64,000 bases of DNA, taken from the NCBI GenBank assembly GCA_043739385.1, contig JAYUED010000155.1, forward strand, positions 1 to 64,000. Direction: 5' to 3'. How positions within the stretch are numbered: position 1 is the stretch's first letter; the number at the start of each line of letters is the position of its first letter. Made by a program: the position numbers and the translations under genes. This DNA is from Defluviibacillus sp043739385. GTDB taxonomy: Bacteria > Pseudomonadota > Gammaproteobacteria > Burkholderiales > Burkholderiaceae_C. Of the stretch, positions 7,270-16,297 are shown piece after piece. The notes beneath the pieces were generated by a model. That model was not told the origin of the DNA. It made no database searches and saw only the letters and a list, made by a program, of their open reading frames with translations.

Positions 7270-10200
7270 ATGAACACCTCGACCTCTGGCCTCAACCCCA
7301 AACCCCGTTGGCAGTTTTGGATCGACCGGGGTGGCACCTTCACCGATGTGGTCGGCAAACGCCCCAATACGGACGGCACATTCAGCCTCGTCACCCACAA
7401 GCTCTTGAGCGAGAACCCTGAGCAGTACAAAGACGCCGCCGTGGCTGGTATACGCCATCTGCTGGGCCTGAAGCCTGGCGAGGCCGTCACCCCCGAGGTG
7501 GTCGAATGCGTCAAGATGGGTACCACCGTTGCGACCAATGCACTGCTGGAGCGCAAAGGCGAGCGCACGCTGCTGGTCACCACGCGTGGCTTTCGTGATG
7601 CGCTGCGCATTGCCTACCAAAACCGCCCCCGCTTGTTTGACCGGAACATCCAGCTACCTGAGCTGCTTTATAGCGCTGTGGTGGAGGCGCAAGAGCGCGT
7701 GAGTGCGACGGGTGAGTTACTGACGCCTTTGAATGAAGCGCTATTAAAACAAGAGCTTCTTCAGCAGTACCAGAGCGGACTGCGCAGCGTTGCAATCGTA
7801 TTTATGCACGGCTACCGCTACACTGCCCACGAACTGGCTGCCAAGCGCATTGCCCAAGAGGTGGGCTTCACACAGATCAGCACCTCGCATGAAACCAGCC
7901 CGATGATGAAATTCGTCAGTCGGGGCGACACCACCGTCGTCGATGCTTATCTCTCGCCTATCTTGCGCCGGTATGTGGAGCAGGTGGCCAGTGAGATGCC
8001 TGGGGTTCGGCTGTTCTTCATGCAGTCGTCGGGTGGCTTGACGGACGCCAATACCTTTCAGGGTAAAGACGCAATTTTGAGCGGTCCAGCCGGTGGCATT
8101 GTGGGCATGGCACGGACAGCGCAACTCGCCAGTTTTGACAAGGTGATCGGCTTTGATATGGGTGGCACCAGCACTGACGTAAGCCACTTTGCCGGCGAAT
8201 TCGAACGTGAATTTGAAACCCAAGTGGCCGGTGTGCGGATGCGCGCGCCCATGATGAGCATCCACACCGTGGCGGCGGGTGGTGGCTCGCTGTTGCAGTT
8301 CGACGGCGCACGCTTTCGCGTCGGCCCTCAAAGCGCCGGTGCCAATCCTGGCCCAGCCAGCTACCAGCGTGGCGGGCCGCTGGCTGTGACAGATGCCAAT
8401 GTGATGCTGGGGAAAATCCAGCCGCGCTACTTCCCCAAGGTGTTTGGCCCGAATGCAGACCAACCGTTGGACGGTGATGTGGTCAAGCAAAAGTTCGCTG
8501 ATTTGGCTGCGCGTCTACCTAAGGGAACTTCCTTGGCAGGCCGTACCGCCGAGGACGTGGCTGAAGGCTTTCTCCAAATTGCTGTGCAGCAAATGGCGAA
8601 TGCGATCAAAAAAATCTCTGTCGCCAGAGGCTATGACGTTACCCGCTACACCCTGCAAACCTTTGGCGGTGCGGGCGGGCAGCACGCTTGCCTGGTCGCC
8701 GATGCATTGGGCATGACCCGTGTGTTCGCTCACCCTATGGCGGGTGTGTTATCTGCTTACGGCATGGGTTTGGCCGATCAAACCGTCATCAAAGAGCAGG
8801 CCGTGGAATTGCCACTGGTCGAGGCTTCACTGCTGCGCATAGCCCAGGCGCTGGACGCCTTGGCCGCGACGGCAGAGGCTGAGCTGCAAAAGAGCGGTGT
8901 CAGCCAGGGTGAGGTCGTCACGCACCGCCGCGTGCATGTGCGTTACCAAGGGAGTGATTCGGCATTGGTAGTTGCTTTTGACGATGGCCAAGTTGCAGGC
9001 ATCCAATCCCGCTTTGAAGCGGCCTACCGCCAGCGGTTTGCTTTTCTGATGCAAGGGCGCGCTTTGGTCGTTGAAGCGGTGTCTGTCGAAGCCATCATCG
9101 CCGGAGATGCCCCTAACGAGCAGCGCCAAGTCGTCCATCCCAGTCGCGAAGCACCACGTCGCGAAACTGTGCCTATGTACGCCGAAGGCCGGTGGCACGA
9201 TGCCGCCTTGGTGGTGCGCGAAGACATGCGACCTGGCGATAAAGTCACCGGCCCAGCCATCATCGCCGAGAAAAATGCCACCACGGTGGTGGAGCCGGGT
9301 TGGGAGGCTAATTTAACGTCTTATGACCATCTTGTCCTTGATCGGTATGCAGTGCGAGCTATTAAATTCGCAGCAGGTACCACTGCTGACCCCGTGCTGC
9401 TGGAAGTGTTCAACAACCTGTTCATGAACATCGCTGAGCAAATGGGCCTGCAATTGCAAAACACTGCCTACTCGGTCAACATCAAAGAGCGGCTGGATTT
9501 CAGCTGTGCGCTGTTTGATGCGGAAGGCAACCTTATCGCCAATGCGCCGCACATGCCGGTGCATTTGGGCAGCATGGGCGAAAGTATCAAAACGGTGATT
9601 CGAGAAAACACCGGGAAGATGCAGCCCGGCGATGTGTTTGTACTAAACGACCCCTACCACGGCGGTACGCATCTACCCGATGTCACGGTGATTACGCCGG
9701 TGTATTTGCATGGCGAGACCACAGCGTTAACCTCTCAAGTCGCCACGGAGCGCCCCCAGTTTTACGTGGGCAGCCGAGGTCATCACGCTGACATTGGTGG
9801 TATTACCCCAGGCTCCATGCCGCCGTTTTCCACCACGATTGAAGAGGAGGGCGTGCAGATCAATAACGTCAAACTCGTGGACAAGGGCGTGCTGCGTGAA
9901 GCCGAAATGCTGGATTTGCTGACCACCGGCGGCGGCACCACCGCTTACCCCAGCCGCAATCCAGCGCAAAACATGGCCGATTTGAAAGCCCAAATTGCCG
10001 CTAACGAAAAAGGCCTGCAAGAGCTACGCAAGATGGTTGATCATTTCGGTCTCGATGTGGTGCAGGCCTACATGCGCCATGTACAAGACAACGCCGAAGA
10101 ATCGGTGCGCCGCGCTATTGCCCTGATCGCCAAGCGTCAGCAAGACGGTCAGTTCACACTGCCTTTGGACAACGGTGCGCAGATCTGCGTCGCAGTGCGC

Positions 10201-11001
10201 GTCAACGCCGCCGAGCGCAGTGCCGTGATCGACTTTACCGGCACCAGCCCGCAGCAAACCAATAATTTCAACGCCCCCACCGCCGTGTGCATGGCGGCGG
10301 TGCTGTACGTGTTCCGCACGTTGGTGGACGATGATATTCCGCTGAATGCGGGTTGTTTGAAACCCCTGCACGTCATCATTCCACCCGGCTCTATGCTGAA
10401 CCCAAACCCACCGGCTTCGGTGGTAGCAGGCAATGTCGAGACATCGACGTGCGTTACCAACGCGTTATTTGGCGCGTTGGGCGTAATGGCTGCAAGCCAA
10501 TGCACGATGAACAACTTCACCTTTGGCAACGCTCAGCACCAGTATTACGAGACGATTTCGGGCGGCTCAGGTGCCGGCGTGGTGACGGACGCGGCAGGCG
10601 TGGCTATTGGTGGGTTCAATGGCACCAGTGTTGTGCAAACGCACATGACGAATTCCCGTCTGACTGATCCCGAAATTCTGGAATTCCGTTTTCCAGTGCG
10701 TTTGGAAAGCTATGAAATTCGCAGCAATTCAGGGGGCGCTGGGCAGTGGCATGGTGGCGATGGCGGTGTGCGGCGTGTCAAGTTTCTGGAACCCATGACA
10801 GCCAGTATTTTGAGCAATGGCCGAACCTATGGTGCATTTGGTCTGGCTGGTGGCGGCGCCGGTACCGTGGGGCTGAACCGTGTCGTGCGGGCCGATGGTC
10901 GCATTGAAGGGCTGGGCCATATCGGGCAGGCGGATATGAAGGCCGGTGATGTTTTTGAGGTTCATACACCGGGCGGTGGAGGGTATGGTGCAGCACCATG
11001 A
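7270..11001 (+). CDS. oplA: 5-oxoprolinase (ATP-hydrolysing), fused HyuA-HyuB type
   Basis: A 1243-residue enzyme of the size of complete 5-oxoprolinases, which open 5-oxo-L-proline to L-glutamate using ATP. The N-terminal half (about 1-690) is hydantoinase A/oxoprolinase-like with the nucleotide-binding marks D-R-G-G-T-F-T-D-V near residues 19-27 and G-F-D-M-G-G-T-S-T-D-V near residue 295. The C-terminal half (about 700-1240) is hydantoinase B-like with N-D-P-Y-H-G-G-T-H-L-P-D and R-G-H-H-A-D-I-G-G. Fusion of both halves favours oxoprolinase over N-methylhydantoinase, which is usually two genes. Its TGA overlaps the next ATG. Confidence 0.93.
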   Translation: MNTSTSGLNPKPRWQFWIDRGGTFTDVVGKRPNTDGTFSLVTHKLLSENPEQYKDAAVAGIRHLLGLKPGEAVTPEVVECVKMGTTVATNALLERKGERTLLVTTRGFRDALRIAYQNRPRLFDRNIQLPELLYSAVVEAQERVSATGELLTPLNEALLKQELLQQYQSGLRSVAIVFMHGYRYTAHELAAKRIAQEVGFTQISTSHETSPMMKFVSRGDTTVVDAYLSPILRRYVEQVASEMPGVRLFFMQSSGGLTDANTFQGKDAILSGPAGGIVGMARTAQLASFDKVIGFDMGGTSTDVSHFAGEFEREFETQVAGVRMRAPMMSIHTVAAGGGSLLQFDGARFRVGPQSAGANPGPASYQRGGPLAVTDANVMLGKIQPRYFPKVFGPNADQPLDGDVVKQKFADLAARLPKGTSLAGRTAEDVAEGFLQIAVQQMANAIKKISVARGYDVTRYTLQTFGGAGGQHACLVADALGMTRVFAHPMAGVLSAYGMGLADQTVIKEQAVELPLVEASLLRIAQALDALAATAEAELQKSGVSQGEVVTHRRVHVRYQGSDSALVVAFDDGQVAGIQSRFEAAYRQRFAFLMQGRALVVEAVSVEAIIAGDAPNEQRQVVHPSREAPRRETVPMYAEGRWHDAALVVREDMRPGDKVTGPAIIAEKNATTVVEPGWEANLTSYDHLVLDRYAVRAIKFAAGTTADPVLLEVFNNLFMNIAEQMGLQLQNTAYSVNIKERLDFSCALFDAEGNLIANAPHMPVHLGSMGESIKTVIRENTGKMQPGDVFVLNDPYHGGTHLPDVTVITPVYLHGETTALTSQVATERPQFYVGSRGHHADIGGITPGSMPPFSTTIEEEGVQINNVKLVDKGVLREAEMLDLLTTGGGTTAYPSRNPAQNMADLKAQIAANEKGLQELRKMVDHFGLDVVQAYMRHVQDNAEESVRRAIALIAKRQQDGQFTLPLDNGAQICVAVRVNAAERSAVIDFTGTSPQQTNNFNAPTAVCMAAVLYVFRTLVDDDIPLNAGCLKPLHVIIPPGSMLNPNPPASVVAGNVETSTCVTNALFGALGVMAASQCTMNNFTFGNAQHQYYETISGGSGAGVVTDAAGVAIGGFNGTSVVQTHMTNSRLTDPEILEFRFPVRLESYEIRSNSGGAGQWHGGDGGVRRVKFLEPMTASILSNGRTYGAFGLAGGGAGTVGLNRVVRADGRIEGLGHIGQADMKAGDVFEVHTPGGGGYGAAP

Positions 11002-11540
11002 GCACTTCATTCTTGGACAACTACCGTTTACTTGCGCGCTACAACCGCTTGTTCAACCAACGCCTGTATGCCGCTTGCGATGGCTTGACTGATGAGGCTC
11101 GCAAGCGCGATACGGGGGCTTTCTTTGGCTCCATCCACCGAACCTTGAATCACCTGATCGTGGGTGACCAAGCGTGGGCCCGCCGCTTTGTTCAATGCGG
11201 GACTGACCATGGGTGTGATTTTTCCGAGTTTTCAGCAGCTATCCAGTTACCAGACGCCTACCCACTGGACCGTGTGCTTTATGAGGACTGGGGCATGCTC
11301 AAAGCCCGGCGCGATAGCTTGGACGAAGCCATTGAAACGTGGCTAATCCATGCACCTGAAGGCATGACCGACTGGACGATGCGCTATGCCAATACCAAAG
11401 GTGTGCAACGCGAGCACCCCCTGTGGCAGGCTTTGACGCATTTCTTCAACCACCAAACCCATCACCGAGGCCAAGTCACCACTTTGCTTTCACAGCAGGG
11501 CGTGGACGTTGGCCTGACGGACTTGATTGCGCTGGTTTGA
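10998..11540 (+). CDS. DinB family protein
   Basis: A 180-residue predicted four-helix-bundle protein of the DinB/YfiT metal-binding family. His residues suited to bind a divalent metal are seen in L-N-H-L-I-V-G-D near residue 50 and in F-F-N-H-Q-T-H-H-R-G-Q near residue 155, the usual two positions. Function in the family ranges from thiol transfer to unknown; no specific role can be given. The ATG overlaps the oplA stop by four bases (ATGA), so it is translated together with oplA. Confidence 0.88.
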   Translation: MSTSFLDNYRLLARYNRLFNQRLYAACDGLTDEARKRDTGAFFGSIHRTLNHLIVGDQAWARRFVQCGTDHGCDFSEFSAAIQLPDAYPLDRVLYEDWGMLKARRDSLDEAIETWLIHAPEGMTDWTMRYANTKGVQREHPLWQALTHFFNHQTHHRGQVTTLLSQQGVDVGLTDLIALV

Positions 11541-11561
11541 AGCCAATCTAACCCCCTAAGT

Positions 11562-11605
11562 AAAAAACCGCCCCACTGTGCTGCTGCAGCACCTGTGGGA
11601 CGGTT
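11562..11605 (-). terminator. Intrinsic terminator of the helix-hairpin-helix gene
   Basis: Read leftward, an interrupted stem (AACCGTCCCAC... with ...GTGGGGCGGTT) between 11566 and 11605 is followed by a run of six T. It sits about 48 bp past the stop of the leftward HHH gene and 22 bp from the convergent DinB gene, which it may also help to stop. Confidence 0.75.
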
Positions 11606-11652
11606 ACACACCGCCTGCAAAGGCTGTGTGGTTTGAGGTGAGTTGCTTTTGC

Positions 11653-12075
11653 TTATTTCTTGGCAGCGCTGGCAGTAGGCATCGCTGGGGCTGCAGTAGT
11701 CGGTGCCGGTGCAGGCATTACTGCAGTAGCTGCTGGCGCTGCGGGCGCAGCCATCGCTTTGTCAGCCTTCTTGCCCGCGACTGGTGTCATGGGTGCTGCG
11801 GGTGCTGCACCGGCGAAGCTGGCACCACCCACAGTCAGGCCAGCAGTGGAAAGCTTGGCAGCGCGCTTGTCTTTGATGCCAGCGACGCGCTTTTCCAGGT
11901 CTGCCCAGTCTTTGAAGTCGCCAGCAGCACGGGCTTTGATGATTTTGTCAGCGGTACCGGGGCCAATGCCTTTGATGCTGTCGAGCTCAGCAGAGGTGGC
12001 TTTGTTCACGTCTACTGCGGCAAAGGCAATTGTGGCGGCCATCATGGCGACGAAAGCGATTAATTTTTTAAACAT
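11653..12075 (-). CDS. Exported helix-hairpin-helix protein (ComEA-like) with Ala/Pro tail
   Basis: A 140-residue protein. Residues 1-19 are a signal peptide (M-F-K-K start, A-F-A-A end). Residues 20-75 form a helix-hairpin-helix domain of ComEA type: V-D-V-N-K-A-T-S-A-E-L, then I-K-G-I-G-P-G-T-A-D-K-I-I. ComEA-like proteins bind DNA in the periplasm during uptake. From residue 85 on the chain is almost only Ala, Pro, Thr, Met and Lys, a low-complexity tail not found in plain ComEA proteins. A role in DNA binding at the cell surface is inferred. It stands alone with its own terminator. Confidence 0.85.
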   Translation of the reverse strand: MFKKLIAFVAMMAATIAFAAVDVNKATSAELDSIKGIGPGTADKIIKARAAGDFKDWADLEKRVAGIKDKRAAKLSTAGLTVGGASFAGAAPAAPMTPVAGKKADKAMAAPAAPAATAVMPAPAPTTAAPAMPTASAAKK

Positions 12076-12119
12076 CAGAGATTCCTAAGAAGTGATTTAG
12101 GGGGGCAGGGGTTTAGGGG

Positions 12120-12136
12120 TTACCCAAAATGGGTAA
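12120..12136. promoter_or_regulatory. Short perfect inverted repeat upstream of the HHH gene
   Basis: TTACCCA at 12120-12126 and TGGGTAA at 12130-12136 are separated by AAA. The repeat lies 45 bp before the start of the leftward HHH gene, in a good place for an operator. Only the symmetry supports it. Confidence 0.35.
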
Positions 12137-12235
12137 AGCTTCAACGGTGACGTTAACGGAAAGGTTGACTCGTGCGCCACCTATATCTCTGATATTGCAA
12201 ATGAAACCGAGGGAGTGTGAAATAAAGCCTAAAGC

Positions 12236-13648
12236 CTAAAGCGTCCTGGAGCGGGCCAATGGAGGGTTTTTAGCGAAATAGCGGTTGATTCCGCGCATCA
12301 GTGCGTCCGCTAATTGTTCTTGGTAAGCGTCGCTGCGCAGGCGTTCTTCTTCTTCAGGATTACTGATGAACGCGGTTTCTACCAGTACGCTTGGGATGTC
12401 GGGCGCTTTGAGCACGGCAAATCCGGCTTGCTCCACACTGCCTTTGTGCAGCTTGCCCACGGAGCCGATTTCGCCCAGCATGGCTGAGCCTAGCCGTAGG
12501 CTGTCATTGATTTGGGCTGTTGTACTCATGTCCAGCATCGCACGCTGTACTTGTATATCTGCGGCTTTGACGTTGATACCACCGACCAAATCAGCCTGGT
12601 TTTCTTTGTTGGCCATCCAGCGTGCTGCGCTGCTGGAGGCCCCGCCCTGGCTGAGTGCAAATACGCTGGCTCCGCGTGCCTGTGGGGTGATGAATGCATC
12701 GGCATGTATGCTGACGAACAGATCAGCCTGCACCCGCTGAGCTTTTTGTACGCGGACATGCAGTGGCACGAAAAAATCGGCGTCGCGGGTCAAAAAGGCA
12801 CGCATCACGGCGCGACCGGTTTTGAGCTGAACTTGCTGGGCGTTGATGCGCTCACGTAAGCGCAGGGCGATTTGTAGAACGACGTCTTTTTCGCGCGTCC
12901 CGCCCGGGCCACTAGCGCCTGGGTCTTCGCCACCGTGGCCGGGGTCTAGCGCGATGATGATGAGGCGGTCAGTACCTGTGCTGGTGGGTGTGTTGGGCTC
13001 TGTTGGCGCTGCGGCGGTGACGACAGGCGGGACCGGCAGGCGGAGCGGAGCAGCAGCTACAGCAGCAGGTACTTCCGATGCTTTGGGTTTTTGGGTGGCG
13101 AGCCAGTCGCCCAGTGGGTCCGTGGCATTTTTGCTGGCGACGCCTTGCGCTACAACGGACTGCTTTTGCTCGATGAATCGTTCTGCAATCAGTGTTTCCA
13201 GCGGGTCTACCGCTTGGGCCGGGTAGAGGTCAAATACCAAGCGGTGGCCGTAGGCTGCAGCGGGGGGGAGGGTGAAGACCTGTGGCAGTGCAGGCTGCTT
13301 CAAATCCATCACGAGACGCACCACACCGGGTGCGTTTTGGCCAACGCGGATACCTGCGATAAACGGGTCATCAGCCCGCAGTTTGGCAACGAGCTCACGC
13401 AGCGCAGGTACGAGATCGATGCCTTCGATGTCCACGGCCAATCGGGGTGGATCAGGAACGAACTGGGATTTGGCTTTCAACGCCTCGTCTGATTCGATCG
13501 TGACGCGGGTGTAGTCTTGCGCTGGCCAGACACGTACGGCTACGATGCCTGCCCCCCGGGCCAATTCAGTTGAGCCGATGAGCAGCACCAAGCTGCCTTG
13601 CTGCAAGAAGTAGCGGCGGGAGAGTTGGGGTAATGCCGTTGTCGTCAT
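12236..13648 (-). CDS. amiC: N-acetylmuramoyl-L-alanine amidase, AmiC type
   Basis: A 470-residue exported zinc amidase that cuts septal murein. The N-terminus has R-R-Y-F-L-Q near residue 11, a twin-arginine-like signal, followed by a hydrophobic stretch. An AMIN domain (about 35-150) targets the septum, a Pro/Ala linker follows, and the Amidase_3 domain (about 228-460) has the zinc motifs D-P-G-H-G-G-E-D, S-I-H-A-D-A and the late Glu in V-E-T-A-F-I-S-N. Length is normal for proteobacterial AmiC. Its start overlaps the tsaE stop by four bases, the usual tsaE-amiC arrangement. Confidence 0.94.
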   Translation of the reverse strand: MTTTALPQLSRRYFLQQGSLVLLIGSTELARGAGIVAVRVWPAQDYTRVTIESDEALKAKSQFVPDPPRLAVDIEGIDLVPALRELVAKLRADDPFIAGIRVGQNAPGVVRLVMDLKQPALPQVFTLPPAAAYGHRLVFDLYPAQAVDPLETLIAERFIEQKQSVVAQGVASKNATDPLGDWLATQKPKASEVPAAVAAAPLRLPVPPVVTAAAPTEPNTPTSTGTDRLIIIALDPGHGGEDPGASGPGGTREKDVVLQIALRLRERINAQQVQLKTGRAVMRAFLTRDADFFVPLHVRVQKAQRVQADLFVSIHADAFITPQARGASVFALSQGGASSSAARWMANKENQADLVGGINVKAADIQVQRAMLDMSTTAQINDSLRLGSAMLGEIGSVGKLHKGSVEQAGFAVLKAPDIPSVLVETAFISNPEEEERLRSDAYQEQLADALMRGINRYFAKNPPLARSRTL

Positions 13649-14148
13649 GCCAATAAAGCCCGCCCGATAGCCGTGTGTGCTTGCAACTTGGTTTGCCGGC
13701 TGTCATCGACCAGTGCCGTTAGACTGATAGTCAAATCAGGCAGTGGCAAAGCGGCACGGGCGTTGACCGCCCATTCAGCAAGCTTCAGGCCTGGCATGGC
13801 AAAAATATCGCGGAAACCGGCGTCCTCCCACTCACGCGGGTCGGTGAAACGGTAAAAATCGAAATGCCAGATGGCTAAATTGGGCAGCTCGTAGGGTTCT
13901 ACCACGGCGTAGGTAGGGCTTTTGACTCGTCCTTGCACGCCTAGCGCGCGCAGCAGATGGCGAACCAGCGTTGTTTTGCCGGCGCCCAGATCACCTTCCA
14001 GCTCAATAAAAGCGTTGCGCAATGCGAGTTTTACAGCCAACGCCTGCGCAAAGTGCTGGGTGGCGGCTTCGTCAGGCCAATGAAGGATTATCAAGGGGGG
14101 CAACTCAGAGTTCAAGTTTCTACAATCGGTTTTCAAATAACAATCCAA
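13645..14148 (-). CDS. tsaE: tRNA threonylcarbamoyladenosine biosynthesis ATPase TsaE
   Basis: TsaE is the ATPase that drives the TsaBDE complex in making t6A37 of ANN-decoding tRNAs. The Walker A motif G-D-L-G-A-G-K-T-T is near residue 53, followed by K-S-P-T-Y-A-V-V-E-P-Y and H-F-D-F-Y-R, both family marks. No ATG fits: the longest frame opens with TTG at 14148, only two bases from the ATG of the divergent queG, and other TTG codons 11 to 18 codons later are possible starts. The start is therefore uncertain by up to about 55 bases. Confidence 0.92.
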   Translation of the reverse strand: MDCYLKTDCRNLNSELPPLIILHWPDEAATQHFAQALAVKLALRNAFIELEGDLGAGKTTLVRHLLRALGVQGRVKSPTYAVVEPYELPNLAIWHFDFYRFTDPREWEDAGFRDIFAMPGLKLAEWAVNARAALPLPDLTISLTALVDDSRQTKLQAHTAIGRALLA

Positions 14149-14150
14149 GC

Positions 14151-15278
14151 ATGGTCAGCACCTCTATCGACACCTCGAACTTAGTTTCGTTCATTCAACA
14201 TGAGGCACAACAACTGGGATTCTCCCAAATCGGCGTGGCTGGTGTGGATTTGACCACCGCTGAGGCCGGGCTGTTGGCATGGCTGGATGCCGGTTACCAC
14301 GGTGGTATGCACTATATGGCTTCTCATGGCCTTAAGCGCGCGCGACCTGCTGAATTGCAACCCGGCACGCTGAGCGTGATTACGGCTCGCATGGATTACC
14401 TGCCCCATAGTGCGCCCAACGGCTGGCAAGCGGTAGAGTTTGCCCGTTTAGAGCGACCTGAGGAAGCCATCGTCTCACTCTATGCCCGGGGGCGGGATTA
14501 CCACAAGGTGCTGCGCGCCCGGTTGCAAAAACTGGCCGATGCCATTGCCGTGCGCATTAATCCGCTGGGCTACCGTGTCTATACCGACTCCGCCCCTGTG
14601 TTGGAGGCTGAGCTGGCCAGCCGCAGCGGCCAAGGTTGGCGTGGCAAGCACACGCTGGTGCTGAACCGTGAGGCAGGGTCGATGTTTTTTTTAGGTGAAA
14701 TTCTGGTGGACGTGGCCTTGCCACCGACCGGGAAGGCAACAGAAATGCCGTTGCCTGGTGCTGATGGTGGTTGTGGAACCTGCCAAGCCTGTCTGGATAT
14801 TTGCCCCACCCAGGCCATCACCGCGCCTTACCGTCTGGACGCCCGGCGTTGCATTTCGTACCTGACCATTGAGCATGCGGGGCCTATACCTGTGGAGTTT
14901 CGCCAAGCGATGGGCAACCGTATTTACGGCTGTGACGACTGCCAGCTGATTTGCCCCTGGAACAAGTTCGCCAAGCGCAGTACGCTGCCTGACTTTGATA
15001 CCCGAGAAGGTCTGACCGATCAATCGCTTGCAGCGTTATTTGCGTGGACAGAGCCGGAGTTTTTGCGCTTCACCGAGGGCAGCCCGATACGCCGCATTGG
15101 GCATGAACGTTGGCTTAGGAACATTGCGGTAGCGCTGGGGAATGCGTTCAGGGCATCAGGCGATTTGGCTTTGCGTGCTGCTTTGGTGAACCGTTCTACG
15201 CATGCGAGCGAGTTGGTGCGCGAGCATGTCGCCTGGGCATTGGCGCAAGAACCGTTAAGGTGGAGCCGCTATCGCTAA
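14151..15278 (+). CDS. queG: Epoxyqueuosine reductase QueG
   Basis: QueG is a cobalamin-dependent iron-sulfur enzyme that reduces epoxyqueuosine to queuosine in tRNA. The 375-residue chain has the two ferredoxin-like cluster sites: G-C-G-T-C-Q-A-C-L-D-I-C-P-T near residue 205 and G-C-D-D-C-Q-L-I-C-P-W-N-K near residue 262, and the family's catalytic D-Y-H/Y-H-K region R-G-R-D-Y-H-K. The frame is open from 14022, but the ATG at 14151 gives the normal N-terminus. It diverges from tsaE across a two-base gap, so the promoters must lie inside each other's genes. Its stop overlaps that of the convergent AEC gene. Confidence 0.95.
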   Translation: MVSTSIDTSNLVSFIQHEAQQLGFSQIGVAGVDLTTAEAGLLAWLDAGYHGGMHYMASHGLKRARPAELQPGTLSVITARMDYLPHSAPNGWQAVEFARLERPEEAIVSLYARGRDYHKVLRARLQKLADAIAVRINPLGYRVYTDSAPVLEAELASRSGQGWRGKHTLVLNREAGSMFFLGEILVDVALPPTGKATEMPLPGADGGCGTCQACLDICPTQAITAPYRLDARRCISYLTIEHAGPIPVEFRQAMGNRIYGCDDCQLICPWNKFAKRSTLPDFDTREGLTDQSLAALFAWTEPEFLRFTEGSPIRRIGHERWLRNIAVALGNAFRASGDLALRAALVNRSTHASELVREHVAWALAQEPLRWSRYR

Positions 15279-16180
15279 CGTAACAGCCCGAGCGCGAATG
15301 GCAAGCTCACCATGCCCAGCAGCGTAGACAGCGTGACCAGCCCCGCCACCAGCGCGCCGTCATAGCCCATCTTGGAGGCCAATACGTAGCAGCTGGATGC
15401 TGTGGGCAGTGCGCTGAAGGCCAGCAATACAGTGCTTTGCGTTGGGCTTAACCCGAAGACTCGTGACAGCGTCAACGCTATCAAGGGCGTAGCGAAGTGC
15501 CGTATAAACAGCAAAGAAATCGCCAGCGTCTTGCCGCGCGCAAGTGAGCTGAACTGCATTCCTGCACCCGCTGCCATCAGGCCCAGCGCCAACGAAGCCG
15601 CCCCGATGCGGATCACTGTGGGCTCCAGCCAGCCCGGTACGCTTATGCCCACCACATTCGCCAGCAGGCCAGCGCTGGTGCCAAGGATGAGGGGATTACG
15701 CATGAGTGCGCCTGCAAAGCCCCTTTTGCCATGGCGTGCCATGGGCCACACGGCGGCTACGTTGAAAAGCGGCACGCACACGCCAATCAGCACGGCGATC
15801 ATCAACAAACCTTGCGGCCCAGCCAAGCGCTCTGCCAAGGCCAGGGCGATGAACGAATTGAAGCGAAACGCCACCTGCGCGCTGGCGGCATGTTCACGTG
15901 TATCAATATGTCGCCGTAGCCATGGCACGCAGGGTAGGCTGTAGGCCAGCCCAATGCCGCCCAAGCCTGTCAATATCCCTGCTGCGATTAAGCCCGAGGC
16001 GGCACTCCAGTCCAGTGGACTTTTGACGATTGAGTGAAACAGCAGCACCGGAAACAGAAAGTAATACACCAGACTTTCTACCTGCTCCCACACCGTACGG
16101 TTCAGTGCGGTATAGCGACAGACCAAATAGCCACAGAGAATCAGCGAAAAATCAGGGATGAGGAGATGGGCGTAATTCAC
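15275..16180 (-). CDS. AEC family transporter
   Basis: A 301-residue inner-membrane protein with about ten hydrophobic segments, of the auxin efflux carrier (AEC) family. N-P-L-I-L-G-T-S-A-G-L-L near residue 162 and A-L-P-T-A-S-S-C-Y-V-L-A near residue 258 are the typical repeated family blocks. Bacterial members move dicarboxylates such as malate or malonate, or are unknown; nothing near it fixes the substrate. The start is GTG at 16180. Its stop codon overlaps that of queG by four bases, tail to tail. Confidence 0.9.
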   Translation of the reverse strand: MNYAHLLIPDFSLILCGYLVCRYTALNRTVWEQVESLVYYFLFPVLLFHSIVKSPLDWSAASGLIAAGILTGLGGIGLAYSLPCVPWLRRHIDTREHAASAQVAFRFNSFIALALAERLAGPQGLLMIAVLIGVCVPLFNVAAVWPMARHGKRGFAGALMRNPLILGTSAGLLANVVGISVPGWLEPTVIRIGAASLALGLMAAGAGMQFSSLARGKTLAISLLFIRHFATPLIALTLSRVFGLSPTQSTVLLAFSALPTASSCYVLASKMGYDGALVAGLVTLSTLLGMVSLPFALGLLR

Positions 16181-16297
16181 ACAATAAGCGACAAAGCAGG
16201 GGTAAAAGGGAGCTCGTAGTTCACACCGAGTAGCATACCTGTATTGTTTTCAATAACTTTTTTCAATAGCTCTCAACAGCTTTAACTGGAGTCCCCG

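Noticed and set aside
7744..8490. 248-codon open frame antisense to oplA
   Set aside because: It lies fully inside the oplA gene, is rich in His, Arg and Gln as antisense frames in this GC range often are, and resembles no family.
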